Positions 41,255-50,525 of a DNA stretch of 64,000 bases are shown here, piece after piece; the first letter of the stretch is position 1; each line of letters starts with the position of its first letter. Under the pieces are notes generated by a model. It ran no database searches and had not been told where the DNA came from. It worked only from the letters and a program-made list of their open reading frames with translations. The position numbers and the translations under genes are program-made. Source of the DNA: Methylomonas sp. LW13 (GTDB taxonomy: Bacteria; Pseudomonadota; Gammaproteobacteria; Methylococcales; Methylomonadaceae); contig NZ_CP033381.1 of NCBI RefSeq assembly GCF_016865255.1, positions 2,976,001 to 3,040,000 of the forward strand, in the 5' to 3' direction.

Positions 41255-42097
41255 ATGCAATTCAAATCTGTTCAAGACTTTTTAGTCCATGTGCAAGCGG
41301 AACTAGACGCCAACCGATTAATCCTGCCTACCTTGCCGGATGTCGCCATCAAAGTCCGCGACGCTGTCAGTAAAGGCGATGCCACCGCGCAAAGCCTGGC
41401 CGAGATCATCGCAACCGACGCCGCCATTTCCGCCCGTTTGATACAAGTGGCCAACAGCCCTCTGTATCGCGGCACCATGGAAATCAAGAATATCCAAATG
41501 GCCGTAACCCGGCTCGGCAACAACACCATTCGCACGCTGATTACCAGCTTGATCATGCAGCAAATGTTCACGCCTACCACGGCGCTACTGGAAGGCTATT
41601 TCCGCAGCACCTGGGAGCAAGGCGTCAATGTCTCGGCGATCAGCCGGGCTTTGGCTGCATTCGTGCCGCATTTAAACGCCGACGAAGCCATGCTGGCCGG
41701 GCTAATCCATCAAATCGGTAAATTACCAATATTGACACTAGTCGAGAAAATTCCGGAATTTAGAGATAGCCCATCCCGATTAGACAAGCTGCTGGAGAAA
41801 GCCCACCCGCATGTCGGGAAACTGATCATGAACACCTGGAATTTCCCGGAAGAACTTAAATTGGTGCCTTCCGAATATGTAGATTTTCAGCGCGACTCAG
41901 GCTCTAAAGCCGATTATGTCGACTTGGTGCAAGTCGCTTTTCTGCAAAGCATCGCCGGCACCGATCACCCCGCCTGCCGCGTCGATTGGAACACCGTACC
42001 GGCCTTTGTTAAATTGGGCATCCAGCCCGATACCGAAATTTTGGAAATTGAAGGAGTCTCGGAAGAGATCGAGCTTGCCCATTCAATGTTCCTTTGA
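41255..42097 (+). CDS. HDOD-domain protein
   Basis: This 280-residue protein is mostly one HDOD domain (about 18-215), with LPTLPDVAIKVRDAVS, ISARLIQVANSPLYRG and ADEAMLAGLIHQIGKL. A partial HD-like GLIHQIGKL is present, but the rest of the metal set looks degenerate. Its role is probably signalling. It sits between ygfZ and the heme A synthase gene with short gaps, so they may be one transcript. Confidence 0.88.
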   Translation: MQFKSVQDFLVHVQAELDANRLILPTLPDVAIKVRDAVSKGDATAQSLAEIIATDAAISARLIQVANSPLYRGTMEIKNIQMAVTRLGNNTIRTLITSLIMQQMFTPTTALLEGYFRSTWEQGVNVSAISRALAAFVPHLNADEAMLAGLIHQIGKLPILTLVEKIPEFRDSPSRLDKLLEKAHPHVGKLIMNTWNFPEELKLVPSEYVDFQRDSGSKADYVDLVQVAFLQSIAGTDHPACRVDWNTVPAFVKLGIQPDTEILEIEGVSEEIELAHSMFL

Positions 42098-42110
42098 GAC
42101 ATAACAACAC

Positions 42111-43085
42111 ATGATAGACGCCCACGACGCCGCCCGGTTTCGCCGCTTAGGCACACTAACCATCTTTGCTGTGTATTTCGTGATTCTGGTTGGAGGCATT
42201 GTCCGCGCCTCTGGTGCCGGCATGGGCTGTCCGGACTGGCCGACCTGCTTCGGACAATGGGTGCCACCGACTCACGAGTCGCAATTGCCGGCCAATTACC
42301 ATGAAATCTATGCGGCGCGCGGTTACGAAAGCACCGCCTTCAATCCGGTAAAAACCTGGACCGAATACACGAATCGTCTGGTCGGCGTGACTATCGGTTT
42401 TCTGATTTTTCTGACGGCCTGGACCTCCAGGGTTTATCTGAAAGCCGATAAAGCAATTTTTTATTTAGCGTTATCAGTTTTTTTACTGGTTGGGTTTCAA
42501 GGTTGGCTGGGTTCGGCCGTGGTGGCAAGCAACCTGAAGCCATTAATGATAACCCTGCACATGCTGCTGGCCCTGTTTATCGTTGCGCTACTCATATACG
42601 CCATTGCCAGATCGCAAAAGCCATTGCTGCAAGCCATAGACAGTCATTGGCTGACCCCGCGTTTTGCTTTGGTTTTAAAAATTGCCATGGCCATGACCTT
42701 GCTGCAAGTAGCAATGGGCACCCAAGTCAGAGAAGCGGTCGATTACATCGCTCATGAGCACAGCTACATCGACAGACAGTATTGGCGCGATAGTTTTCCG
42801 ATTATTTTTTATATCCACCGGTCTTTTTCATCGCTCATTTTGTTCACCAACCTCTGGCTGGCCTGGAAAATTTATCAGCACGCCGACAAACATAGCCTGC
42901 TGTTGCGCACCGCCTATGTGTTAATGGGATTGATCGTTACCGCCATTTTGGCCGGCGTCAGCCTCGACAGACTGGGTTTTCCCGCCGTTGCTCAACCAGT
43001 ACATCTATTGATGGCTAATCTGATTTTTGGCGCGCAATTTTTCATCTTTATTTGCTTAAATTACTCTTCCAGAAAAGCAAGCTAG
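42111..43085 (+). CDS. COX15/CtaA heme A synthase
   Basis: This 324-residue inner-membrane enzyme turns heme O into heme A for aa3-type oxidases. It has about eight membrane helices and the family segments GGIVRASGAGMGCPDWPTCFGQWVPP near the start and TEYTNRLVGV. Conserved histidines appear in LHMLLAL, YIHRSFSSL and QPVHLLMANL. It stands apart from any cytochrome oxidase operon in this window. Confidence 0.93.
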   Translation: MIDAHDAARFRRLGTLTIFAVYFVILVGGIVRASGAGMGCPDWPTCFGQWVPPTHESQLPANYHEIYAARGYESTAFNPVKTWTEYTNRLVGVTIGFLIFLTAWTSRVYLKADKAIFYLALSVFLLVGFQGWLGSAVVASNLKPLMITLHMLLALFIVALLIYAIARSQKPLLQAIDSHWLTPRFALVLKIAMAMTLLQVAMGTQVREAVDYIAHEHSYIDRQYWRDSFPIIFYIHRSFSSLILFTNLWLAWKIYQHADKHSLLLRTAYVLMGLIVTAILAGVSLDRLGFPAVAQPVHLLMANLIFGAQFFIFICLNYSSRKAS

Positions 43086-43206
43086 ACAAGCCAGGATTTT
43101 ACGGTAATTATCAATAAGTTAAGCAATATCGAGCCAAGTTGCGATACAATGCCGGGCATAGCTAGCTGATGGCCGGCAACTCTCTTTTTTTCTACAGGTA
43201 TTATTA

Positions 43207-44955
43207 ATGTCCGACACCCCCTCCTCCGCCACGCCTTCCTTTAAAGATTTATCGCTTTCAGACCCTATTTTAAAAGCGCTGGAAAGTGTCGGTTACGAAA
43301 CGCCTTCTCCGATTCAAGCACAGATTATTCCGTTCGTGATGGCTGGTCGCGATGTATTGGGCCAAGCGCAAACCGGTACCGGCAAAACCGCCGCATTCGC
43401 CTTACCGATTTTGTCCCGCATTAACCTCAATCAAAAAGACCCGCAAGCTTTGGTGCTAGCCCCGACGCGCGAGTTGGCGATACAGGTTGCCGAGGCGTTT
43501 CAAAGTTATGCCGCACATATCAAAGGCTTTCACGTATTACCGATCTACGGCGGCCAGGATTACACCAGCCAGTTGCGCCAATTGAGTCGCGGCGCGCATG
43601 TCGTGGTCGGTACACCGGGACGGGTCATGGACCACATGCGTCGCGGCACGCTGAAACTAGACCAACTGACTACTTTGGTATTGGACGAAGCCGACGAAAT
43701 GTTGCGGATGGGTTTCATCGACGATGTGGAATGGATTCTGGAGCAAACCCCATCGACGCGCCAAACTGCACTGTTCTCGGCAACCATGCCGACTGAAATT
43801 CGCAAAATCGCGCAGAAATACCTGAACAACCCCGAACAAGTGACTATCAAGGTCAAAACCGCCACTGCCGCCAATATTCGCCAACGCTATTGGTTTGTCA
43901 GTGGCGTGCACAAAATGGATGCCCTGACCCGGATTCTGGAAGCGGAAAACTTCGACGGCATGATTATCTTCGTCAGAACCAAAACCGCCACCATCGAAGT
44001 AGCCGAAAAATTGGAAGCGCGCGGTTTTTCCGCCTCTGCGATCAACGGCGACATGTCGCAAGCCTTGCGCGAACGCGCTATCGACAATCTAAAAAGCGGC
44101 AAACTGGATATTCTGATCGCCACGGACGTCGCCGCTCGCGGCCTGGACGTTGATCGTATTACCCACGTCGTCAACTATGACATCCCTTACGACACCGAAT
44201 CTTATATCCATCGTATCGGCCGTACCGGTCGTGCCGGCCGCACCGGCGACGCGATTTTGTTTGTCTCGCCGCGCGAAAAACGCCTGCTGGCCAATATCGA
44301 GCAAGCTACGAAACAAAAAGTCGAAGAAATGCAATTGCCTTCCACCGACTTTATCAACAACGCCCGCATCAACCGTTTCAAACAGCGGATTACCGATACG
44401 CTGGCCGGCGAGGAACTCAGCTTTTACAACCAATTAATCAACCAATATCAGGTTGAGCATAATGTCCCGGCACTTGACATTGCAGCGGCGTTAGCCAAGT
44501 TATTGCAAGGCGATACGCCTTTGTTGATGAAAGAACCCAGCAAAAAACCACGCAAAGACGCCGATGAAAAAGGCCGTTCCGACCGCAATGATCGTAACGA
44601 CCGCGGCCCAAGAAGGGAAAAAGGTCGCGTCGGCGCGGTAGAAATGGAAACCTTCCGCATCGAAGTAGGCCATGCCGACGGCGTGAAACCAGGCAATATC
44701 GTCGGGGCTATCGCCAACGAAACCGGTATAGACGGCGATCACATTGCCCGCATCAAAATCGAGGAGCACTACAGCACCGTAGAGCTGCCCGCAGGCATGC
44801 CCAAAGACTTATTCCAGGCCCTGAAAAAAGTCCGGGTAGTCGGTAAACCTTTGGATATATCCAAATTCGACCCGGCTTTGGTGAAAAAAGACAAAAGTAA
44901 AAAGCGGGTCGGCTCACCATCAAGACGCGGCAAAAATAAAGACCAAGCCGAATAA
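43207..44955 (+). CDS. DEAD-box RNA helicase, DeaD/CsdA-like
   Basis: This 582-residue helicase unwinds RNA in ribosome assembly and cold response. Motifs include the Q motif, AQTGTGKTAA (I), PTRELAIQ, DEAD at 160-163 (II), SAT (III) and HRIGRTGRAGR (VI). A basic linker (about 440-480) precedes a C-terminal DbpA-like RNA-binding domain (about 478-550), as in DeaD/CsdA. The tail is Lys/Arg-rich. A strong terminator follows. Confidence 0.95.
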   Translation: MSDTPSSATPSFKDLSLSDPILKALESVGYETPSPIQAQIIPFVMAGRDVLGQAQTGTGKTAAFALPILSRINLNQKDPQALVLAPTRELAIQVAEAFQSYAAHIKGFHVLPIYGGQDYTSQLRQLSRGAHVVVGTPGRVMDHMRRGTLKLDQLTTLVLDEADEMLRMGFIDDVEWILEQTPSTRQTALFSATMPTEIRKIAQKYLNNPEQVTIKVKTATAANIRQRYWFVSGVHKMDALTRILEAENFDGMIIFVRTKTATIEVAEKLEARGFSASAINGDMSQALRERAIDNLKSGKLDILIATDVAARGLDVDRITHVVNYDIPYDTESYIHRIGRTGRAGRTGDAILFVSPREKRLLANIEQATKQKVEEMQLPSTDFINNARINRFKQRITDTLAGEELSFYNQLINQYQVEHNVPALDIAAALAKLLQGDTPLLMKEPSKKPRKDADEKGRSDRNDRNDRGPRREKGRVGAVEMETFRIEVGHADGVKPGNIVGAIANETGIDGDHIARIKIEEHYSTVELPAGMPKDLFQALKKVRVVGKPLDISKFDPALVKKDKSKKRVGSPSRRGKNKDQAE

Positions 44956-44977
44956 TCGTCCCCTCGGAATGGACTAC

Positions 44978-45010
44978 AAAGGCTTAGGTTGGAAAACCTA
45001 AGCCTTTTTT
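44978..45010 (+). terminator. terminator of the helicase gene
   Basis: A perfect 13-base-pair stem (AAAGGCTTAGGTT/AACCTAAGCCTTT) with a GGAA loop is followed by a T-run. It lies 23 bases past the stop codon. Confidence 0.92.
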
Positions 45011-45156
45011 ATTGCCTTGCGGCTTGCAATGCCAAACTTGCGCCGTACACAAGTTCATCGAATTGCACCGGCTCTCTAAGACTGGACTATTTGAATGGAA
45101 TAGTGAACTGCGGTTGGAATACTTTTTAGCACCAGCAACTCAAGCAACAATTAAAC

Positions 45157-45339
45157 TCAGCAACACCGCTTGATGCCATTCCATTTGCGCTGCGTTTCAG
45201 CCGCAAAAAATCCTTTTCGACTTAACGGCGGAAACTGCCCGGCGTGATGCGCTTGCCAATGCAGCAAATAACGCTCATAAGCGGCATCGCCATTGAGGTG
45301 GCCCCAGAATGACCGCACACACCGCATCAATCTGCTCAT
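45157..45339 (-). CDS. YbdD/YjiX-family small protein
   Basis: This 60-residue protein matches the YbdD/YjiX (DUF466) pattern: AAYERYLLHWQAHHAGQ, then FF-x-AE and the C-terminal KRCC. In E. coli such genes lie next to the peptide or pyruvate transporter genes cstA or btsT, but none is found here. The gene is 11 bases before the stop of the PilZ gene region on the same strand, so it may be co-transcribed with it. Confidence 0.65.
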   Translation of the reverse strand: MSRLMRCVRSFWGHLNGDAAYERYLLHWQAHHAGQFPPLSRKGFFAAETQRKWNGIKRCC

Positions 45340-45350
45340 AGGGGTCTCGA

Positions 45351-45713
45351 TTAATCTTTACGCTGCGGTGCCAGCTTAACGCATTCGAACATCAGATCGT
45401 CGAATTCGTCCTCGCTGTGCTTGCTCGGACTATATTGCAAACCGCATTCGCGATCTTCGCGGATATGCTTGATGTTACCGTGTATCGACATCGCCACCCG
45501 CGACTCCGGCAGTATGATGGAAATCCGCAATTCCGCTTCGTCCACTGCTTGACCCAGAGGTTCTTTCAAGCGAATTTTTATGCCGCTGTAACTCATATCA
45601 ACAACTTGGCCGTCAATGATGATCTCGCCGCCGGGCGGTGGCGGTTCGATGATGATGTGCGCCACGAGTCCTTCCGGGTTAAAACGTATTCTGCTACGGT
45701 TTTCATTCTCCAC
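45351..45713 (-). CDS. PilZ-domain protein, probable c-di-GMP receptor
   Basis: This 120-residue protein is a single PilZ domain. The binding motifs are ENRSRIRF near the N-terminus (a variant RxxxR) and DMSYSGIKI (for D/NxSxxG). The open frame begins at 45785, but the GTG at 45713 has a GGAG site six bases upstream and removes a non-family leader. It would bind c-di-GMP made by the GGDEF proteins nearby. Confidence 0.85.
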   Translation of the reverse strand: MENENRSRIRFNPEGLVAHIIIEPPPPGGEIIIDGQVVDMSYSGIKIRLKEPLGQAVDEAELRISIILPESRVAMSIHGNIKHIREDRECGLQYSPSKHSEDEFDDLMFECVKLAPQRKD

Positions 45714-45771
45714 TGCAATGCTCCATATTTTGATCCTGAGAGTATAGGCAGAAACGCCGACACGGCAAAAT

Positions 45772-48069
45772 TTATCTGACATCAATACTCTGCCGATTCG
45801 GCGCGGGTGTTCGCCAATATCGTTGCCGTTTGGCTCGCTCGGCTATCGGCTGAATTGTTTCGGGCCCACTACGCACCGAAATAGCGCCCTGTTCGGCCGC
45901 ATTCAACCAAGCCATGCCAAGCTGGCTATAGCGTTCGATAACCTGGCGATGCGGAAAACCAAAACGGTTTTGATAACCGGCAGGAATCAAAATAAGCCTG
46001 GGATTAACTTTTTCAAGCAAAGCCAGGCTTGATGAGGTTTTGCTGCCATGGTGCGGTGCCAACAATACGTCGCTGGCAAGTTTGTCAGCGTACTCTCGCA
46101 CCAACCAGTTTTCGGCTGTTTGTTCGATGTCGCCGGTCAGCAAAAAAACCTGCTGTGCGGAGCTTACTTGTAATACGCAGGAGTTATCGTTATCACCGAT
46201 GAATCCACTTTCCGGCGGGGACAGCACCTTAAAAGTAACTTCATCCCAACGCCAGGTTTGTCCGGCCCGGCAATACTCGCCATGTTCGCGTGCGGCCCAT
46301 TCAGGAACGCTGCTAACAGACTTGTCTACCGGCAATTCGGCAAATATCGACTCCGCGCCGCCACTGTGATCGTTATCGCCATGACTAATCACCAAACTAT
46401 CAACCCGAGAGATACCCTGCTCGCGTAAAAACGGCAGGACCACTGAATCGCCCATGTCGGAATATTCCGAATAACGTGCGCCGGTATCAAACACCAGAGT
46501 ATGTTCCGCAGTTTGCAGCACGGCTGCTAATCCTTGCCCCACGTCCAAAACAGTCAACCAAGCTTCACCGGGTTTCGGTTTTTCAACATCAACCAGTAAT
46601 AACGGCAAAAACAGTAACGGACTTAAATACCGGCACGGAAAGCCCCTTGGCGCTAACAGCAGAAGCACGCCGATGGCCGCCAAGCCAATCGCATACCATG
46701 GCGGCGGGAGGCAATAGATGCTGGCTAATGGTAATTCGGCCATGTGCGAAAGCACCCACCACAAGCCTTGCAAGGCATAGTCCAAAACTTGCAGCAACAG
46801 CGCTCCGCATGCCGGCCAGATAAACAATAACACCACCGCCAACAAGGCCGGCGGCACGATCAATATACCGATAACCGGCACTGCCAACCAATTTGCGACA
46901 GGCGATATCAACGATACTTGCTGAAAAAACACGACCAATAAGGGCGACAAGCCCACGGCCGTGGCCAATTGCGCGGCGCCGGCTTCGCGCCAATACGAAG
47001 GTCTGCCCAATCGGCCCGCCGACACGTAAATCAATAATGCCACTGCCACGAATGACAGCCAAAAGCCGACCGACAGCACCGCCAACGGATCGAACAGCAA
47101 GACAGCCAGCAACGCCAGCAATAAAACTCGCATCGGCGCGGTGTTACGCTGCCAAGCGATTGCTGCCAACGCCACGCTGAGCATCACCACCGCACGTAGA
47201 GTGGGCACCGAATAGCCCGCCAAGCCGGCGTAAAACAGCGAAGCCAGCCAAGCGCACAATGCGGCGGCCCGTTGCGGCGAAATGCTTAATATCCCGGTCC
47301 AAGCCCACAGCCGTCTGCTCCAAAGGTAAATCAGGCCGGCGATCAGACTGATATGTGAACCGGAAATCACGATTAAATGCACCACACCGGTGAGTCTAAA
47401 CACGCGCCATTGCTCTTGGGTGATTGCGTTTTGGCTGCCGATGGTCAATGCTTTTATCACGCCTAACTGTCCACTGCCGGGCAAAGCCGCGTCCAGTCGG
47501 TTGGCAATCGCTTGCCGACACTGAGCAAAATATTGACCGGCACTCGGCGATAAGCTCACGATTTGCGGCGGCGGTTTATCGCGCACATAACCCGTAGCAC
47601 CGATATGGTTGGCAAATAACCAGGCTTCGAAATCAAAGCCGCCGGGGTTGAGGCGGCCGTGCGGCCTGCGCAACTTAACCTGGAACTCCCAGCCCTGCCC
47701 CGCAGCTAAGTTGAGCTTTGGGTAATACCAGCTCAGGCGAATTTTATCCGGAAAGTTGCCGGAGGGCGCCGTGACAATAAAATCAAAATTGGTGCGCTGC
47801 TCTTGTTGTTGCGGCAGACTGGCGATATAGCCTTGAATTTTCACTTCCTGGTTTTGATAGGTATCGGGGAGTTGTTGGGACAGCCGCCAGCTACCCAATA
47901 GACTCGCCCACAGCACCCCAGCCAGCAGCGCGAAAAATCGCCAATGGTGCCGATAAATCAACAACAAGCCGCTAACCACCAAACCGATAAACTCGAACAG
48001 ACTAGGCAAGCGGCTGAACTGTTGGACAGCAACAATTCCGGCCAGAAATAGCAAACTGCTCAGATTCAT
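45772..48069 (-). CDS. ComEC/Rec2 DNA-uptake channel protein
   Basis: This 765-residue inner-membrane protein moves single-stranded DNA into the cell in natural transformation. An N-terminal DUF4131-like region (about 25-165) precedes the Competence membrane domain (about 195-470, about ten helices). A metallo-beta-lactamase-like domain follows (about 500-740) with SHGDNDHSGG and APHHGSKTSS. Length is normal. Its 5' end is close to an unassigned 257-base gap. Other competence genes are not in the window. Confidence 0.95.
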   Translation of the reverse strand: MNLSSLLFLAGIVAVQQFSRLPSLFEFIGLVVSGLLLIYRHHWRFFALLAGVLWASLLGSWRLSQQLPDTYQNQEVKIQGYIASLPQQQEQRTNFDFIVTAPSGNFPDKIRLSWYYPKLNLAAGQGWEFQVKLRRPHGRLNPGGFDFEAWLFANHIGATGYVRDKPPPQIVSLSPSAGQYFAQCRQAIANRLDAALPGSGQLGVIKALTIGSQNAITQEQWRVFRLTGVVHLIVISGSHISLIAGLIYLWSRRLWAWTGILSISPQRAAALCAWLASLFYAGLAGYSVPTLRAVVMLSVALAAIAWQRNTAPMRVLLLALLAVLLFDPLAVLSVGFWLSFVAVALLIYVSAGRLGRPSYWREAGAAQLATAVGLSPLLVVFFQQVSLISPVANWLAVPVIGILIVPPALLAVVLLFIWPACGALLLQVLDYALQGLWWVLSHMAELPLASIYCLPPPWYAIGLAAIGVLLLLAPRGFPCRYLSPLLFLPLLLVDVEKPKPGEAWLTVLDVGQGLAAVLQTAEHTLVFDTGARYSEYSDMGDSVVLPFLREQGISRVDSLVISHGDNDHSGGAESIFAELPVDKSVSSVPEWAAREHGEYCRAGQTWRWDEVTFKVLSPPESGFIGDNDNSCVLQVSSAQQVFLLTGDIEQTAENWLVREYADKLASDVLLAPHHGSKTSSSLALLEKVNPRLILIPAGYQNRFGFPHRQVIERYSQLGMAWLNAAEQGAISVRSGPETIQPIAERAKRQRYWRTPAPNRQSIDVR

Positions 48070-48326
48070 CGCCTCTCCGACCTACATTTATCCTGTATAA
48101 AACGCCTCATATCTCTACCAATCAAACTCCGCCGCCCTGCGTATTTCACGCAGTCTAGCCGATTTTTTAAACTTGTCTGCGGCGCAACGGCTGTCATGGG
48201 CTGGTTGTTGTTGCATTAATCCTGCAAAATAGCCGGTTGCCGTGCCTGGCAAATGCTGTTTTTTAAATTTATAGCGTCTAAGGCTGCTGAAGGCGGGCTG
48301 TCGCTAAATCTCCCACTGTATACCCC

Positions 48327-49646
48327 ATGCAAGAAACCCATTACCCGCTGATTGTCCGCCCACGCTTTATCCTGAATGCCCGCAAATGGTGGCGCTTGTG
48401 CCATGTTTATCTGGCACTGAGTTTGGGACTCATCTTCGCGCTGATCGGCTTGACCGGCAGTTTGAGTATTTACCGGGAAGAATTGGATAGCTTGCTCAAT
48501 CCGCAATTGCGCGTCGATACCCCACAATCAACGGCTTTATCGCTGGACAAAATCGTCGCGGCGGTACGTGCTGCCCATCCGGATCGGCACGGTGCCTGGA
48601 CCTTGGAAATGCCGCGAGCACCGGACGGCATGATCACCGCCTGGTTTGAAAAGCCCAAGGAAAGCGTAGACGCCTTTTATGCGCCTCTGATGGTCTCGGT
48701 CAATCCTTACACCGGCCGGGTTGTCGACAGCCGCTTATGGGGCCAAACCCTGACGACCTGGCTGTTGGATTTACATACCCAACTGCAATTGGACGGCTTT
48801 GGCCGAAATGCGTTGGCGGTTTTAGGCGGCTTATTAATGTTGTCGGTACTCAGTGGTTTGTACCTGTGGTGGCCGGGCTGGCCCAAGTTGAGGCGCGCCT
48901 TTTCGCTGCGCCACGATGCCGGCTTGATGCGGCTAGTATTTGATTTGCACCGACTACTGGGCGTAGCCAGTTCCGGCTTTTTAATGTTGCTGGCCTTCAC
49001 TGGTTTTCATCTGGCCTACCCTAGCCTGCTGGAGAACCTGACCGCCGCGTCCGGCATGGGACATGGTGACGCCGGCCCCAATGTGCGCAGCAGCGCCATA
49101 CCCAATGACAGGCCGACCAGTCTGTCGGAAGCAATCCTCGTGGCCCGCGGACCGTTTCCCAGCTCGGAAGTCCGGCGAATTACCACCCCGGTTGGCGAGC
49201 TGGGGACGTATCGGATCAATTTGCGCCAACTTAACGAGATCAATCAACACCACCCGTTCACGACCGTTTGGGTGGACCGCTGGAGCGGACAAATTCGCGA
49301 TGTGCAAAACCCCAGCCAATTCTCAGCCGGACAGACATTTACCACCTGGCTTTGGCCGCTCCATACCGGCGAAGCCTTGGGCGAAAGCGGCCGCTTGCTG
49401 TGGTTTTTTGTGGGATTGACGCCGACATGCCTGTTTTTGAGCGGCTTATTACACTGGTTACACCGACATGGCTGGGTCGCGGATCGAGAAATTAACCTGA
49501 AACAGGCGACAGACGCGGCGACAACTGCTTGCATGACGACATTAAAACGCGCCGCCAAGGCAATTCTTAGGGTCGTGATCCCCGCTGCTAACCGTTTTTT
49601 GCAAAAAATCTACGGCCGAATCAGGCGGATAAAAAGACTAAAGTAG
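48327..49646 (+). CDS. PepSY-associated membrane protein
   Basis: This 439-residue inner-membrane protein has four predicted helices (about 25-50, 165-185, 205-230 and 365-390), with PepSY-type domains between them in the periplasm. Such proteins (iron-regulated membrane protein, PiuB-like) often act in siderophore iron reduction. Histidines in the helices (WLLDLHTQL, LVFDLHRLLG, WLWPLHTGEALG) suggest heme or metal binding. The C-terminus is strongly basic. No Fur box was recognised upstream. Confidence 0.85.
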   Translation: MQETHYPLIVRPRFILNARKWWRLCHVYLALSLGLIFALIGLTGSLSIYREELDSLLNPQLRVDTPQSTALSLDKIVAAVRAAHPDRHGAWTLEMPRAPDGMITAWFEKPKESVDAFYAPLMVSVNPYTGRVVDSRLWGQTLTTWLLDLHTQLQLDGFGRNALAVLGGLLMLSVLSGLYLWWPGWPKLRRAFSLRHDAGLMRLVFDLHRLLGVASSGFLMLLAFTGFHLAYPSLLENLTAASGMGHGDAGPNVRSSAIPNDRPTSLSEAILVARGPFPSSEVRRITTPVGELGTYRINLRQLNEINQHHPFTTVWVDRWSGQIRDVQNPSQFSAGQTFTTWLWPLHTGEALGESGRLLWFFVGLTPTCLFLSGLLHWLHRHGWVADREINLKQATDAATTACMTTLKRAAKAILRVVIPAANRFLQKIYGRIRRIKRLK

Positions 49647-49664
49647 TGTTTTCAGCACCACTTC

Positions 49665-50525
49665 TTAAGGAAATAGCACTTTCGCCAATTCCTGAGTTTT
49701 TAAATATTGGCTTTGCAGGTCGGCAAATATCTCAGCCTGACAGGCCGGGCTGATGCTCAGTTTCTCAAAGGCCGAGACCGGCCAGGTTTCTTTATCGTCG
49801 AACACACTACCCACCATATGCGTCGCCGCGCCGACCAAAGCTGCCTGCCGCCAATAGCTGCCTTGATAACCCGGATTGCGATGGTACCGAATAATCGCCA
49901 CCAACGCTTCGGGTATTCCCCAGGAAACGGTCAGATGCGCCCCGACTTCGCAATAATCGGTATGCAGCAATTTGCGCAAGGCTTGATTCAAGTCCAATTC
50001 GGGATTGGCTTGTTTAAAACGCAGGGCCTGGTGGGTTTCTTCGGGCATGATGTCGGCCATGCAGAGCAAGCCGATATTGTGCAGGATGCCGCCGGTATGC
50101 ACGGTTTGCGGCAAGTGTTCATTGCCCCGCTCCGCCGCAAGCTCGTCGGCCAGCGCACGGGCAGCGTGCGCCACCAGCATGGTACTGATCCAATAGCGTT
50201 TGATATCGAAACTTCGGCAATCCCTGATATTAAACGGCTTCATCACCGCCAAACCGATACCGACGCCCCGGACAATATTTAATCCCAGTTTCAAACAGGT
50301 TCTTTCCAATGACGTCACCGGTTCGCTGGAGTTGTTAAACCACGCTGAATTGGCCAAGGCAATCAGTCGCGACGAAATCGTGGCATGCCCCGCCAGAATC
50401 TTGGCTAACCGGGCATAATCCAGATTATCGTCGGACAAGGCTTTGACCACTTGATGAACGTCGTGCGGTAAAGAAGGCAGCCGTTTAATATCTGCAAAGC
50501 GTTCCGGCAATTCAAGATCAGTCAT
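49665..50525 (-). CDS. HDOD-domain protein at the end of the YfiR operon
   Basis: This 286-residue protein has an HDOD domain (about 13-215, with [32 protein letters not shown] and [10 protein letters not shown]). The ATG at 50525 starts four bases before the kinase stop codon is passed, so it is coupled to the large upstream gene. The open frame reaches 50594, but those residues lie inside the kinase gene. A role as output or partner of the kinase is inferred from position. Confidence 0.85.
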   Translation of the reverse strand: MTDLELPERFADIKRLPSLPHDVHQVVKALSDDNLDYARLAKILAGHATISSRLIALANSAWFNNSSEPVTSLERTCLKLGLNIVRGVGIGLAVMKPFNIRDCRSFDIKRYWISTMLVAHAARALADELAAERGNEHLPQTVHTGGILHNIGLLCMADIMPEETHQALRFKQANPELDLNQALRKLLHTDYCEVGAHLTVSWGIPEALVAIIRYHRNPGYQGSYWRQAALVGAATHMVGSVFDDKETWPVSAFEKLSISPACQAEIFADLQSQYLKTQELAKVLFP

